A DNA stretch of 64,000 bases from an uncultured Rhizobiaceae group bacterium (GCA_947501445.1 CANMVS010000011.1:156339-220338); one strand, 5' to 3'. Shown: positions 27,019 to 34,935, numbered from the stretch's first letter. Notes: a model not told the origin generated them from the sequence alone. Made by a program: numbers and translations.

Positions 27019-27815
27019 TGAAGCTGATCCGCGCCATCTTCATGCTACTTGTCCTGTGCTTCATGTCCGCACCCATATTGGTGGTGCTGGGTGTTTCCGT
27101 GAATGAGAAAAAACGACTGCTGTTTCCGCCGCAGGGATTTTCCCTCAACTGGTATCTGGAGCTTTTTACACAGCAGGCCTGGTTCAACGCACTGATGAAC
27201 TCGGTGATTATCGCCTTGCTCGCCAGCCTGTTGGCGGTTTCGGTGGCATTGCCCGTGGCCCTTTATTTATGGCAGCGCAACAGCGTCTTTGCACGTATGC
27301 TTTTTGGGCTTGGTCTTGCCCCTTTTATGTTGCCACCTGTTATCACAGCCCTTGGCCTGCTGATTTTCTGGGTATCGGTCGGTGGATCAGGTCATATGGC
27401 AGCGACAATCATCTCGCATGGCGTATTTCTGGTGACATTGCCGCTGGTCACCATTTCACTTGGGCTTGAATCCATGAACCGTCAATTGATTGAGGCTGCG
27501 CGCACGATGGGTGCTGATGACAAGACGGTTTTCCTGACCGTCATAAGGCCACTCATTACGCCCTATATTGTGTCCGGTTTCGCCTTTGCCTTTGTGCTCA
27601 GTCTCAACGAGTACATCATTGCCTATATGGTCGCAGGCTTTACGGTGGAAACGCTGCCGATCAAAATATTCAACTCGTTGCGCTATGGCTATACGCCTAT
27701 CATGGCGGCCGTGGCTGTGCTCTTTGCGGCAGTTTCCATCATTGTATTTGGACTGGTTGCCCGATTTGGTGACCTGCCGCGCCTGCTTGGAGCGGCGCCC
27801 AAAGATGTCGAATAG
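27018..27815 (+). CDS. ABC transporter permease (PotC-like)
   Basis: 265 residues, about six membrane spans. The EAA motif is seen in EAARTMGADDKTVFLTVIRP, and SLNEYIIAYMVAGFTVETLP is characteristic of PotC/PotI-type permeases. With the PotB-like partner it forms the membrane channel of the importer. The next gene starts 10 bases after its stop. Confidence 0.92.
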   Translation: MKLIRAIFMLLVLCFMSAPILVVLGVSVNEKKRLLFPPQGFSLNWYLELFTQQAWFNALMNSVIIALLASLLAVSVALPVALYLWQRNSVFARMLFGLGLAPFMLPPVITALGLLIFWVSVGGSGHMAATIISHGVFLVTLPLVTISLGLESMNRQLIEAARTMGADDKTVFLTVIRPLITPYIVSGFAFAFVLSLNEYIIAYMVAGFTVETLPIKIFNSLRYGYTPIMAAVAVLFAAVSIIVFGLVARFGDLPRLLGAAPKDVE

Positions 27816-27825
27816 GATACAGTCG

Positions 27826-28623
27826 ATGAAACGTGTTGCGGTTTCTCAGATGGCAGGCATTGTGGGAGATAATGCGGCAACAATGGCGCAGGTTATCGCT
27901 GATATTGAAACCGCCGCCGCGCGGGACGCAGACCTGTTGATATTCCCGGAAGCCATCATGACCGGCTATTATCGCTCGGACCTGAAAGCCGAGCATATCC
28001 CGCCTGTTGACGACTGGCTTGTCGAGTTGCAGGAGCGGGCAAAAAACAGCCACCTGGCGTTGATCATCGGTACGCTGCGGGCTGTCGACAACGGCATGCG
28101 CAACAGCGCAATAGCCATCAATGAAAACGGGATTGTCGTGGCACGCTACAACAAGCGGGCACTCTACAGCGCCTGGGAGCAGAACAATTTTATTGCAGGC
28201 ACGGATTTTGACATTGTTGAACTGGCAGGCATACGCACCGGTCTCCTGATCTGTTATGACATTGAGTTTCCTGAGTTTTCACGTGAGTTGGCACGCGGCG
28301 GTGCGCAGCTGATCGCCACCCCGACTGCGCTGATGGCGCCGGGTGATCAGATTGCGCAGGTGCTGGTACCGGCGCGTGCGATCGAAAATCAGGTTTTTGT
28401 GGCCTATGCAAATCGTGTGGGGGTCGAAGAGAACCTCGTCTATATCGGTCAATCCAGTATTGTCGGTCCAGATGGGGCTATGCTGGCAAGGGCTGGGAAT
28501 GAACCCGCATTAATTTTTGCAGACCTTGATTTTTCCCGAACTGACATGGTCAGGGCAGAGAACAGTTATCTGGATGATATGCCCATGATAGATCGGTATT
28601 TTGATGGAAAGACCCATGGTTGA
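27826..28623 (+). CDS. nitrilase-superfamily amidohydrolase (carbon-nitrogen hydrolase)
   Basis: 265 residues from the ATG at 27826 (AGGA 8 bases upstream; an in-frame ATG at 27805 overlaps the permease). The Glu-Lys-Cys triad of the superfamily is visible: Glu in LLIFPEAI, Lys in RYNKRALYS and Cys in LLICYDIEFPE. The short length and the YDIEFPE form fit amidases of this superfamily (for instance R-amidase or omega-amidase types) rather than true nitrilases. In this operon it probably hydrolyses the amide made by the nitrile hydratase to the acid plus ammonia. It overlaps the ADH start by 8 bases. Confidence 0.85.
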   Translation: MKRVAVSQMAGIVGDNAATMAQVIADIETAAARDADLLIFPEAIMTGYYRSDLKAEHIPPVDDWLVELQERAKNSHLALIIGTLRAVDNGMRNSAIAINENGIVVARYNKRALYSAWEQNNFIAGTDFDIVELAGIRTGLLICYDIEFPEFSRELARGGAQLIATPTALMAPGDQIAQVLVPARAIENQVFVAYANRVGVEENLVYIGQSSIVGPDGAMLARAGNEPALIFADLDFSRTDMVRAENSYLDDMPMIDRYFDGKTHG

Positions 28624-29668
28624 TACCGTTCCCGATACCATGCTGGCAGCGCTTTGCGCAGCACCCGGTGCGCCTTTGGAAATATCGCGTATTGATGTTC
28701 CAAAACCGGGGCGCGGCGAAATAATGGTGAAGATGGAAAGCTGCGGTGTCTGTTTTTCCGACCTGCATCTGCGCGATGGGGACGAGAACCTGCCGGATGC
28801 GCTTTATCCGCTGGTGCTTGGCCATGAGGGTATTGGACGCGTCGTCCGGCATGGTGCGGGTTGTGCCGATGCGCCAGACATCGGCCAAAGAGTTGGGCTG
28901 CCCTGGCTTTATGACACCTGTCTTGATTGCAAACCCTGCCTGACGGGGGCAGAAACCTTTTGTGCGTCGCAAAACGCCCGTGGTATCCAGCGCCATGGTG
29001 CATTTGCACAATATGCGATCCTGGACAGCCATTTTGCCTGCGTGATCCCGGACGAAATCGATCCCATTGCCGGTGCCCCGCTGCTGTGCGCAGGATTGAC
29101 TGCCTGGTCTGCGTTAAAAAAAACCAGAATTGCACCGGGCCTGCGGGTTCTGATCATTGGCGCCGGTGGACTTGGACAATACGCAATCCTGATTGCCAAG
29201 GCCTACGGCGCCCACGTTATTGTTGTTGATTCTGAAGCTTCAAAACTGGATGAGGCTGTACGCCTGAAGGCCGATGAGGTCTATCTGGCGGGACCGCAGG
29301 TCGGAAAAGCCATTCAACAGGCTGGCGGTGCGGATGTAACCGTCAATTTTGCACCCAGCGCTGCGGTCTGGCAGACCATCGAAACCGCCGTTAATCCGAT
29401 GAGTGATGTTGTCGCCGTTGCGCTGGTTCATCAGCCGGTTGATCTGTCGATGATGTGGCTGATTGACGGTGGTCACCGGGTATTTGGTTCCTCGGTTGGC
29501 TCACGGCAGGAATTGCGCGAGTTTCTGGCGTTCTCGGCGCGAAACCCACTTGATACAGATGTTGAAACCATCGCATTTCGTGATGTGAACACAGCGCTCG
29601 ACCGGCTGAAGGCTGGCAGGGTTACCGGGCGGTTGTGCATCGACTTTGCAGATGCGGACCAGCTTTGA
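28616..29668 (+). CDS. zinc-dependent alcohol dehydrogenase (MDR family)
   Basis: 350 residues. Catalytic zinc ligands are in CGVCFSD and GHEG; the structural zinc site is the four-Cys lobe CLDCKPCLTGAETFC; the NAD-binding motif is GAGGLGQYA (residues ~183-191). It oxidises an alcohol or reduces an aldehyde. Placed between the amidase and nitrile hydratase genes, it may process a product or side group of the imported compound; this is inference. The ATG at 28616 overlaps the amidase end. Confidence 0.88.
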   Translation: MVDTVPDTMLAALCAAPGAPLEISRIDVPKPGRGEIMVKMESCGVCFSDLHLRDGDENLPDALYPLVLGHEGIGRVVRHGAGCADAPDIGQRVGLPWLYDTCLDCKPCLTGAETFCASQNARGIQRHGAFAQYAILDSHFACVIPDEIDPIAGAPLLCAGLTAWSALKKTRIAPGLRVLIIGAGGLGQYAILIAKAYGAHVIVVDSEASKLDEAVRLKADEVYLAGPQVGKAIQQAGGADVTVNFAPSAAVWQTIETAVNPMSDVVAVALVHQPVDLSMMWLIDGGHRVFGSSVGSRQELREFLAFSARNPLDTDVETIAFRDVNTALDRLKAGRVTGRLCIDFADADQL

Positions 29669-29703
29669 GGCTGGTGATATTTCCTTATAAAAAGGGGTGA
29701 TTC

Positions 29704-30351
29704 ATGGCCAAAAAATCACACGGGCCCAATAAACACGGACATGATCATGGGAACGATGACGGGCACGACCATGCGCATGATCCGCTGGAGGAGGGCGCTG
29801 CCCTGCGTGTTCGTGCGCTTGAAGAGATCGTTGTGGCCAAAGGCCTGGTGGATCCTGACGCGCTGGATGCCATCGTTGAATATTATGAGCGCGAAACGGG
29901 CCCGCGCAATGGTGCACAGGTCATTGCGCGTGCCTGGACAGATCCCGACTTCAAAGACTGGCTTTTGAAGGACGGTACAGCGGCAATCAACAGTCTTGGT
30001 TTTAGCGGTTATCAGGGTGAGCATATTCGTGTGATCGAAAATACTGACACTGTTCACAATGTCGTCGTGTGCACGCTTTGCTCGTGTTACCCGTGGCCTG
30101 TGCTGGGGCTGGCGCCTGCCTGGTATAAAAGCCCGGCCTATCGCTCGCGCGTTGTGCGCGAACCAAGGGTTGTTTTGCAGGAATTCGGACTGAACCTTGC
30201 CAGCAGCGTTAAGGTTCGTGTGTGGGACAGCACTGCGGAGGTGCGCTATCTTGTTTTGCCCAGGCGTCCGCCCGGTAGCGAAGGCATGGATGCGCCAGAG
30301 CTGGCAAATATCATCACCCGCAATGGAATGATTGGCACAGCGTCGGTTTAA
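29704..30351 (+). CDS. nthA: nitrile hydratase alpha subunit, cobalt type
   Basis: 215 residues. The metal-binding claw [10 protein letters not shown] is intact; Thr after the first Cys (CTLCSC) is the mark of cobalt-type enzymes, whereas iron types have Ser. The rest ([32 protein letters not shown]) fits the alpha subunit end to end. The enzyme hydrates nitriles to amides in the cytoplasm. Unusual point: the first 30 residues are very His/Asp rich ([17 protein letters not shown]) and could hold metal. An AGGGG site precedes the ATG. Beta subunit and activator genes follow. Confidence 0.95.
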   Translation: MAKKSHGPNKHGHDHGNDDGHDHAHDPLEEGAALRVRALEEIVVAKGLVDPDALDAIVEYYERETGPRNGAQVIARAWTDPDFKDWLLKDGTAAINSLGFSGYQGEHIRVIENTDTVHNVVVCTLCSCYPWPVLGLAPAWYKSPAYRSRVVREPRVVLQEFGLNLASSVKVRVWDSTAEVRYLVLPRRPPGSEGMDAPELANIITRNGMIGTASV

Positions 30352-30398
30352 CCCCAATCAACGTGGTGGCCAACCAGTGGGGCACGAGAGGAAATTGC

Positions 30399-31061
30399 AT
30401 GAATGGCATTCATGATATGGGCGGTATGCATGGTTTTGGCAAAGTGCAGGTCGATGATGATACGGTGTTTGGTGCCGACTGGCAGCGCCGTGCTTTTGCA
30501 CTGGTGGAGACCCTGGCCTGGGCCGTGCCCTATAGTACCGATCAACACCGTTATGCAATCGAGTGTCTTGAGCCGGTGAATTATCTGAAACACGACTATT
30601 TTGAAAACTGGATCGAGGCGACAGAAACTTTGTTGATAGAAGCCGGTCTTGTTGATCGCAGCGAGCTGGAGGCGGGCGTCAAACGCTTTGACATCAACTG
30701 TGAAAACCACGCGCCGGTTGGGCCTCAAACACTTGTCGCGGCTACCAGAGCAGGTGCAGAGATGATTTTCCCCGCCGATACATCAACTGCCGCGTTTCAT
30801 GTTGGCCAGCGGGTTCGGGTTCTCAACACTCATCGTCAGGGGCACACCCGTGTTCCGGGTTATGTGCGCGGAAAGTGCGGATTGATTATTCGCAATGGGG
30901 GGATATTTCAGTTTGCAGATTCGCTGGCAGCGGGTAACGGGCCTGATCCGCAACACTGCTACACGGTCGAATTCACAAGCACAACTTTGTGGGGAGACGA
31001 TGGGTCACAAGGCGACACGATATGTCTTGATTTATGGGAGCCCTACCTTGAAGCCATCTGA
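30399..31061 (+). CDS. nthB: nitrile hydratase beta subunit
   Basis: 220 residues from the ATG at 30399 (GAGAGGAAA upstream). The start MNGIHDMGGMHGFGKV is the standard beta-subunit N-terminus, and the C-terminal half has FHVGQRVRVLNTHRQGHTRV, VRGKCG and DLWEPYLE, the SH3-like barrel that closes over the alpha-subunit metal site. It is of normal length and is located right after the alpha gene. Its end overlaps the probable TTG start of the activator gene by 14 bases. Confidence 0.95.
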   Translation: MNGIHDMGGMHGFGKVQVDDDTVFGADWQRRAFALVETLAWAVPYSTDQHRYAIECLEPVNYLKHDYFENWIEATETLLIEAGLVDRSELEAGVKRFDINCENHAPVGPQTLVAATRAGAEMIFPADTSTAAFHVGQRVRVLNTHRQGHTRVPGYVRGKCGLIIRNGGIFQFADSLAAGNGPDPQHCYTVEFTSTTLWGDDGSQGDTICLDLWEPYLEAI

Positions 31062-31431
31062 ACAGCATCGTGCTGCCCTTGAACTTGCGCGGGCAAATCT
31101 GCCGAGGAGAGACGAGGATGCACCTTTGTTTCGCGCACCATGGCATGCGCGTATTTTTGCTCTCATAATTGCGCTGGTGAAGAATGAGCACCTCGGCTGG
31201 AAACCGTTTCAAGAAAACCTTGTTGTTGTTCTTGCTCGCCACCAGTCCGCCGATCAGGATCAAAGTGATACGCAGGTCGAGTTTGAGTATTTCGATTGCT
31301 GGCTGATTGCTGCGGAAATGACATTGCTTGAGGCCGGGTTTGTTGCCGAAGACGAGATTTCCAAGCATATTGATGATATTCGCGCCATGGTGGCGCAAAT
31401 ACGTGCGGATCAGTTGTCTCATCATCACTGA
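31048..31431 (+). CDS. nitrile hydratase activator, P14K-like
   Basis: 127 residues if the TTG at 31048 is the start (GGGAG 7 bases upstream); an in-frame ATG at 31000 would add 16 residues. The core, FRAPWHARIFALIIALVKNE and WKPFQENLVVVLAR, resembles the N-terminal half of beta subunits, which is how the small activators of cobalt nitrile hydratases (P14K/NhlE type) look. Those proteins carry the alpha subunit during cobalt insertion. The last residues, DQLSHHH, add a few His. Its position directly after alpha and beta supports the call. Confidence 0.82.
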   Translation: MKPSEQHRAALELARANLPRRDEDAPLFRAPWHARIFALIIALVKNEHLGWKPFQENLVVVLARHQSADQDQSDTQVEFEYFDCWLIAAEMTLLEAGFVAEDEISKHIDDIRAMVAQIRADQLSHHH

Positions 31432-31476
31432 AACTGCGTACAGCTGCAAGTTGATTTCAGAAAGTGCTGTTGGGAT

Positions 31477-32124
31477 ATGGACAGGAAAAAAGCCCTGATT
31501 GTCTGGGGAGGCTGGGAGGGGCACACGCCCGAGCGCAGCGCAAATATTGTTCGCGATATGCTCGAGCCGCATAAATTCGATGTGACAGTCGAAAACCACA
31601 CGCGTGCCTTTGCAGATCCCGGGTTGGTCGGATTTGATCTGATCATTCCTGTCATTACCGATTCAACCATTGAGCCAGATGCATTAAAAAACCTGCTTTC
31701 GGCTGTGCGGGCGGGCAGCGGCTTTGCCGGGTTTCATGGTACCATGTGTGACGCATTTCGCAGCGAGCCGGGTTACCATTTCATGACGGGCGGGCAATGG
31801 GTCGCGCATCCCGGTGACATCATCGACTTTCGGGTCGAGATTTCTGACAGGGATGATCCGATCACCGCCGGAATTGATGATTTCGACTATCGTTCAGAGC
31901 AATATTACATGCATTGCGACCCTGGCAATGAGGTGCTCGTGACGACGCAATTTGACGGCAGCCGGTTCGAGGAAATCGAAGGCGTGGTCATGCCGGTTGT
32001 GTGGAAACGCCGATTTGGGGCCGGCCGGGTCTTTTACAGTTCACTTGGCCACGTTGCCGGGGAATTTCACATGCCGCAGATGCGCACGCTGTTTGAGCGC
32101 GGGCTGCTATGGGCGGCGCGATAA
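31477..32124 (+). CDS. ThuA-like domain protein
   Basis: 215 residues of the ThuA family (class-I glutamine-amidotransferase-like fold): KALIVWGGWEGHTPERSANI at the N-terminus, then SGFAGFHGTMCDAF, EQYYMHCDPGNEVL and a late GRVFYSSLGHVAGEF. ThuA proteins sit in sugar-utilisation clusters and act on sugar derivatives in a way that is poorly defined. Here it closes the nitrile-hydratase operon with a 45-base gap, which is unusual company for ThuA. It may be a separate transcription unit. Confidence 0.8.
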   Translation: MDRKKALIVWGGWEGHTPERSANIVRDMLEPHKFDVTVENHTRAFADPGLVGFDLIIPVITDSTIEPDALKNLLSAVRAGSGFAGFHGTMCDAFRSEPGYHFMTGGQWVAHPGDIIDFRVEISDRDDPITAGIDDFDYRSEQYYMHCDPGNEVLVTTQFDGSRFEEIEGVVMPVVWKRRFGAGRVFYSSLGHVAGEFHMPQMRTLFERGLLWAAR

Positions 32125-32159
32125 ACCGGATCGCATGATTGTTGATTGCACAAATGACA

Positions 32160-32191
32160 ACACCCACCGGGGGAGGAGATCCGGTGGGTGT
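32160..32191 (-). ncRNA. cuckoo/CcsR-like hairpin 3 (anti-SD loop)
   Basis: Perfect 11-bp stem; on the minus strand the 10-base loop reads ATCTCCTCCC, complementary to Shine-Dalgarno sequences. It is the third and last of three tandem hairpins downstream of the DUF1127 gene. Confidence 0.75.
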
Positions 32192-32203
32192 CGTATAGGC
32201 GGC

Positions 32204-32232
32204 TGACGATTTGGGAGGAGGTAAATGCGTCA
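32204..32232 (-). ncRNA. cuckoo/CcsR-like hairpin 2 (anti-SD loop)
   Basis: 9-bp stem with one bulged base; minus-strand loop ACCTCCTCCC, ten bases. Same loop length and position as its neighbours at 32160-32191 and 32241-32268. Confidence 0.78.
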
Positions 32233-32240
32233 ACCTGTTC

Positions 32241-32268
32241 CCAGACCAAGGGAGGAGGTTTGGCCTGG
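32241..32268 (-). ncRNA. cuckoo/CcsR-like hairpin 1 (anti-SD loop)
   Basis: 9-bp stem with one G-U pair; minus-strand loop ACCTCCTCCC. It begins 21 bases after the DUF1127 stop codon, so it is probably cut from the 3' end of that mRNA, as known for CcsR RNAs of Rhodobacter. Confidence 0.78.
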
Positions 32269-32288
32269 TGAATTTAAGTGCCCGGACT

Positions 32289-32432
32289 TTAGCCGGCGCG
32301 TCGTGCAACGAATGGAATATCTCCACGGGAGATTCCAATATCGTTCAGTTCGCGATCGGACATGCGATAAAGTTCGTTGCAGGTGCTACGATACTTGCGC
32401 CAATTCCGGAAAGATGATTGTAGAGATGTCAT
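32289..32432 (-). CDS. DUF1127 small protein
   Basis: 47 residues from the ATG at 32432 (AAGGAT upstream). It has the DUF1127 (YjiS-like) pattern: an Arg/aromatic-rich N-terminus (SFRNWRKYRSTCNELYRMSD) followed by RELNDIGISRGDIPFVA. DUF1127 proteins in alphaproteobacteria include RNA-binding factors such as CcaF1 of Rhodobacter sphaeroides, whose gene is followed by the CcsR RNAs. The same arrangement is seen here, with three CUCCUCCC-loop hairpins directly downstream. It probably takes part in stress-linked post-transcriptional control. Confidence 0.88.
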   Translation of the reverse strand: MTSLQSSFRNWRKYRSTCNELYRMSDRELNDIGISRGDIPFVARRAG

Positions 32433-32750
32433 TGTTCTATCCTTCTCTGTTCGGCTGCGATTTGGAAATCCACAGTTGTTGTTGATCGATATATATGCGA
32501 TGCAGCAAAAATTGTGCAGTGCAATATTTGCAGGTGAGCTATGTTTTTTTGCAAGGCTCGAAATAAATGCCCTGCACTGCATTTTCCGGCTGCGGAACGC
32601 CCACTGAAAGAGGAGTTTCAGCGGGCGCACCATTATGCGATTGGCAGCTGGAAGGGGGTGGCCGCCAATCCAGTCACCAGGGCAACTGAGGGGAGGAAAG
32701 TGCCCCGGCGAAATGCTGCATCGGCCAGGATCAGATTGTCCCGCGATCCG
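32433..32750. other. region between DUF1127 and EF-hand genes
   Basis: Contains the DUF1127 promoter region (no consensus assigned) and two minus-strand hairpins with CUCC-rich loops: 32598-32625 (loop CTCCTC) and 32680-32706 (loop TTCCTCCCCTC), both in the likely 3' UTR of the EF-hand gene. No further coding frame was found. Confidence 0.45.
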
Positions 32751-32975
32751 TTACTGGCTGGCCAGTGCCTGGTATTCTTCCTGAGACAAGGAGCCGTCCT
32801 GATCGGCATCTGCCGCAGCAAGCGTTTCAGGGGATGTATTTGGCAGCGCGACGGCTGCTTCTTCCACACTCACTGCACCATCACCATTTGCGTCTGCAAC
32901 GGAAAACTCCACAACCTGTGCGTAGGCGGGTAGGGCAAATATGGACAAACCAATTGCCAATAGTAGCTTTTTCAT
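32751..32975 (-). CDS. exported small EF-hand protein
   Basis: 74 residues: a Sec signal peptide (LLLAIGLSIFALPAYA) and two EF-hand loops, DANGDGAVSVEEA and DADQDGSLSQEEY, both with correct Ca2+ ligands. AAGGAG precedes the ATG. It is likely periplasmic and Ca-binding. It is similar in plan to the EF-hand protein at 13505 but not a close copy. The mRNA probably continues into CUCC-loop hairpins downstream. Confidence 0.88.
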   Translation of the reverse strand: MKKLLLAIGLSIFALPAYAQVVEFSVADANGDGAVSVEEAAVALPNTSPETLAAADADQDGSLSQEEYQALASQ

Positions 32976-33224
32976 CGGTCAACTCCTTTGTTACAATATT
33001 CAATGTGCCCGCGTTGTGGTGCACACTGTGTTGCCCAATCACATATTGGACAGCCGCTACACTGGCCCGCATTGATGGTGGTAAAAGGGAGAGAAAATGT
33101 TCGTGTGAAGATCATTTCAAGACAAAACTGTGGGTAACAGCGCGTATTATAACTTGTTGAAATATAACGTATATCTCGTAAATCTTCATCGGGAAGATAT
33201 GCACCTCACCACATTTGTGCCCAA

Positions 33225-33326
33225 GAGCAATTCAGGTTTTGACGGAATCGGTAAAACCTGAATGCTTCAACAAAATCAACGACCGTCACCGTTGTCTCGT
33301 TTCTGACAAAAGGTGAAACGGTCTAT
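33225..33326 (-). repeat. dispersed ~102-bp intergenic repeat, copy B
   Basis: Reverse-oriented copy; by eye it differs from copy C at 13 of 102 positions (about 87% identity). It carries an inverted repeat CAGGTTTT/AAAACCTG. Its outer end (TAGACC on the minus strand) supplies the TAG stop codon of the SDR gene at 33323. Confidence 0.85.
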
Positions 33327-34075
33327 ATGGACCCGGCTTCGACCATGTAGTTATTGGCGGTGCACATGCGCGCATCATCGGACGCAAGGAAAAGCACCAT
33401 CCGTGCCACATAGACGGGGTCGATGAGGTCGGGCAGACACTGGCGTTGACGGTGCGCCTCCAATGATTGCGGTGTTGCCCAAAGCTCCTTTTGACGCTCT
33501 GTCATGATCCAGCCGGGAACAACGGCATTGACCCGAATTCTGTGTTTACCCAGATCTCTGGCCATGGTTCGTGTCAGCCCATGCACCGCAGCCTTGGCCG
33601 TGGCATAGGCCGGAAACCCGCCACCGGCTTCCCACCAGCTGTTGGAGCCTATGTTGATGATCGAGCCCTCGCCCATATCAATCATGCCGGGTGCTACGCT
33701 CTGAATGGCAAAGAACTGGTGTCTCAGGTTCGTATCCATGCGGTCATCCCAATATTCAGGCGTGACATCGCGCCAGTCATGGCGATCATCGTGGGCTGCA
33801 TTGTTGACCAGGACCGCTGCCGGGCCAATTTTTTCGCGCAATGTATCAAACGCTGATTTTAATGTTGAGATGTCCCTCAGATCACAGCACGCATAGGTCA
33901 GGCAGTCCAGTTCATCTGCCAATTGCCTGCTGGCATCTTCATTCAGATCGACAAAGCCGACCTTTGCGCCCTGTGCTGCAAAGGCACGGACAATCTTTGC
34001 GCCGATGCCGGATGCTCCGCCGGTCACATATACAACCTTATTCTCAAGGCTGGGGTAGTTGGCAAATTTGTTCAA
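33323..34075 (-). CDS. SDR sugar dehydrogenase (xylose/arabinose dehydrogenase-like)
   Basis: 250 residues from a TTG at 34075, with GAGGGAA upstream. The NAD motif is TGGASGIG; the catalytic residues are Ser in NIGSNSW and YATAK. Several stretches match Caulobacter-type xylose dehydrogenase XylB closely: NYPSLENK, DDRHDW, NLRHQFF, SVAPGM and VLFLASDDARMCT. Such enzymes oxidise aldoses to lactones in non-phosphorylating sugar pathways. The real sugar is not determinable from motifs. The stop codon is contributed by a repeat element, so the last residues may have been altered by its insertion. It lies 21 bases before the end of a conserved small gene upstream. Confidence 0.78.
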   Translation of the reverse strand: MNKFANYPSLENKVVYVTGGASGIGAKIVRAFAAQGAKVGFVDLNEDASRQLADELDCLTYACCDLRDISTLKSAFDTLREKIGPAAVLVNNAAHDDRHDWRDVTPEYWDDRMDTNLRHQFFAIQSVAPGMIDMGEGSIINIGSNSWWEAGGGFPAYATAKAAVHGLTRTMARDLGKHRIRVNAVVPGWIMTERQKELWATPQSLEAHRQRQCLPDLIDPVYVARMVLFLASDDARMCTANNYMVEAGSI

Positions 34076-34096
34076 CAGGAAATTCCCTCAATGAAA

Positions 34097-34408
34097 TTAT
34101 GTTTGTTTTGAGAACAGACAGGCCTCAATACGTTTCCATTCGGATTCGATATCGCCAGCCTTTGTGGAACCTGCACGCTGATACCAATAGTCGGCATTCG
34201 GCAGGTCTCCCTCTATCCAATGGGCAAGCGCGTGGACCAGATCATGGGAAGGCTCACCCTCGGCCATCTGGCACAGGCCATGGGCCTCTTCCCATTCCGG
34301 ACCTGGTTTGAGTGCACCCTTTTTCAGCCACCACAAGGCTTTGAGCGGATTGGACAGGTCTTCGGGCGGGCGGGCATGGTGAAATTGTTCCGGACCAAAT
34401 GTTTTCAT
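34097..34408 (-). CDS. conserved hypothetical protein
   Basis: 103 residues, rich in Trp and His (ALWWLKKG, GPEWEEAHGLCQMAEGEPS, HDLVHALAHWIEGD, ADYWYQRAG). The pattern is clearly protein-like and I have the impression of a conserved family found near catabolic genes, but no function is known to me. The His/Trp-rich helices suggest a compact all-alpha domain. It is in the same direction as, and just upstream of, the sugar-dehydrogenase-like SDR, so the pair is probably co-transcribed. Confidence 0.65.
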   Translation of the reverse strand: MKTFGPEQFHHARPPEDLSNPLKALWWLKKGALKPGPEWEEAHGLCQMAEGEPSHDLVHALAHWIEGDLPNADYWYQRAGSTKAGDIESEWKRIEACLFSKQT

Positions 34409-34786
34409 GACAACTCTCGCATTGCGGGGTGCTTTGGAATGATGGGACAGTATTCAGATCGACACTGATGGATCGTATCGCCGTAGCTGAAAGCTGTAAT
34501 GATAGGTTGTCGACCGTGTCGGACAGCCTGCGCATTCATAGCGCTCCGTTTGGATTTTCGCAATTCACCTTCTGCAATCGGGTCACTCGGCTGTCGCATC
34601 ACAAGGGGACAGAATTATACGCATGGTGCCGCATAATTGGGGTATTTGGGCTCAATCTCATGGCGTGTTTTTCCATTACAACCATAGACCAGCATGCGAT
34701 CGGCAGGGAATCATTGACCGTTTTGCAGTCGCCGGTCGTTCTATCGACTGAGCTCGCATTGTTGGCGCGCACCTGAAGGCTAAGGC
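34409..34786. other. intergenic stretch, no gene seen
   Basis: Upstream region of the minus-strand pair at 33323-34408. Open frames here lack any family character or ribosome site. Confidence 0.4.
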
Positions 34787-34831
34787 AAAAACGGGCCAGA
34801 ACCTTATTTTTGGGGGGTAGGGTTCCGGCCC
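34787..34831 (-). terminator. Rho-independent terminator of the candidate sRNA
   Basis: 11-bp stem, GGGCCGGAACC with GGTTCTGGCCC (one G-U pair), then GTTTTTG on the minus strand. No coding gene ends nearby on this strand, which argues for an RNA gene. Confidence 0.65.
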
Positions 34832-34935
34832 TAGCCATGCACGGGGATAACGGTGCATGGGTGCACGGTTGTTATGCTGAAACAATTTGTGTGTAAAGGG
34901 GCGGATTTTAGGGGGGCATAACAAATTATCTCGAC
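34787..34935 (-). ncRNA. candidate structured sRNA with terminator
   Basis: Read on the minus strand, in order: a 7-bp stem GTTATGC/GCATAAC (34922-34916 with 34877-34871) enclosing C-rich single-stranded sequence, a perfect 8-bp stem CCATGCAC/GTGCATGG (34860-34853 with 34842-34835) whose loop contains TATCCCC, and an 11-bp stem (34831-34821 with 34803-34793) followed by GTTTTTG, a good Rho-independent terminator. C-runs in the loops could pair with Shine-Dalgarno sites, as in known alphaproteobacterial sRNAs. The 5' end is a guess. No family is assigned. Confidence 0.5.

Noticed and set aside
32225..32485. Plus-strand frame of 86 codons with an apparently ideal GGAGGAGG ribosome site
   Set aside because: The purine-rich sites are the complements of the CUCCUCCC loops on the minus strand, and the frame runs antisense through the DUF1127 gene. 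No protein family is recognisable.
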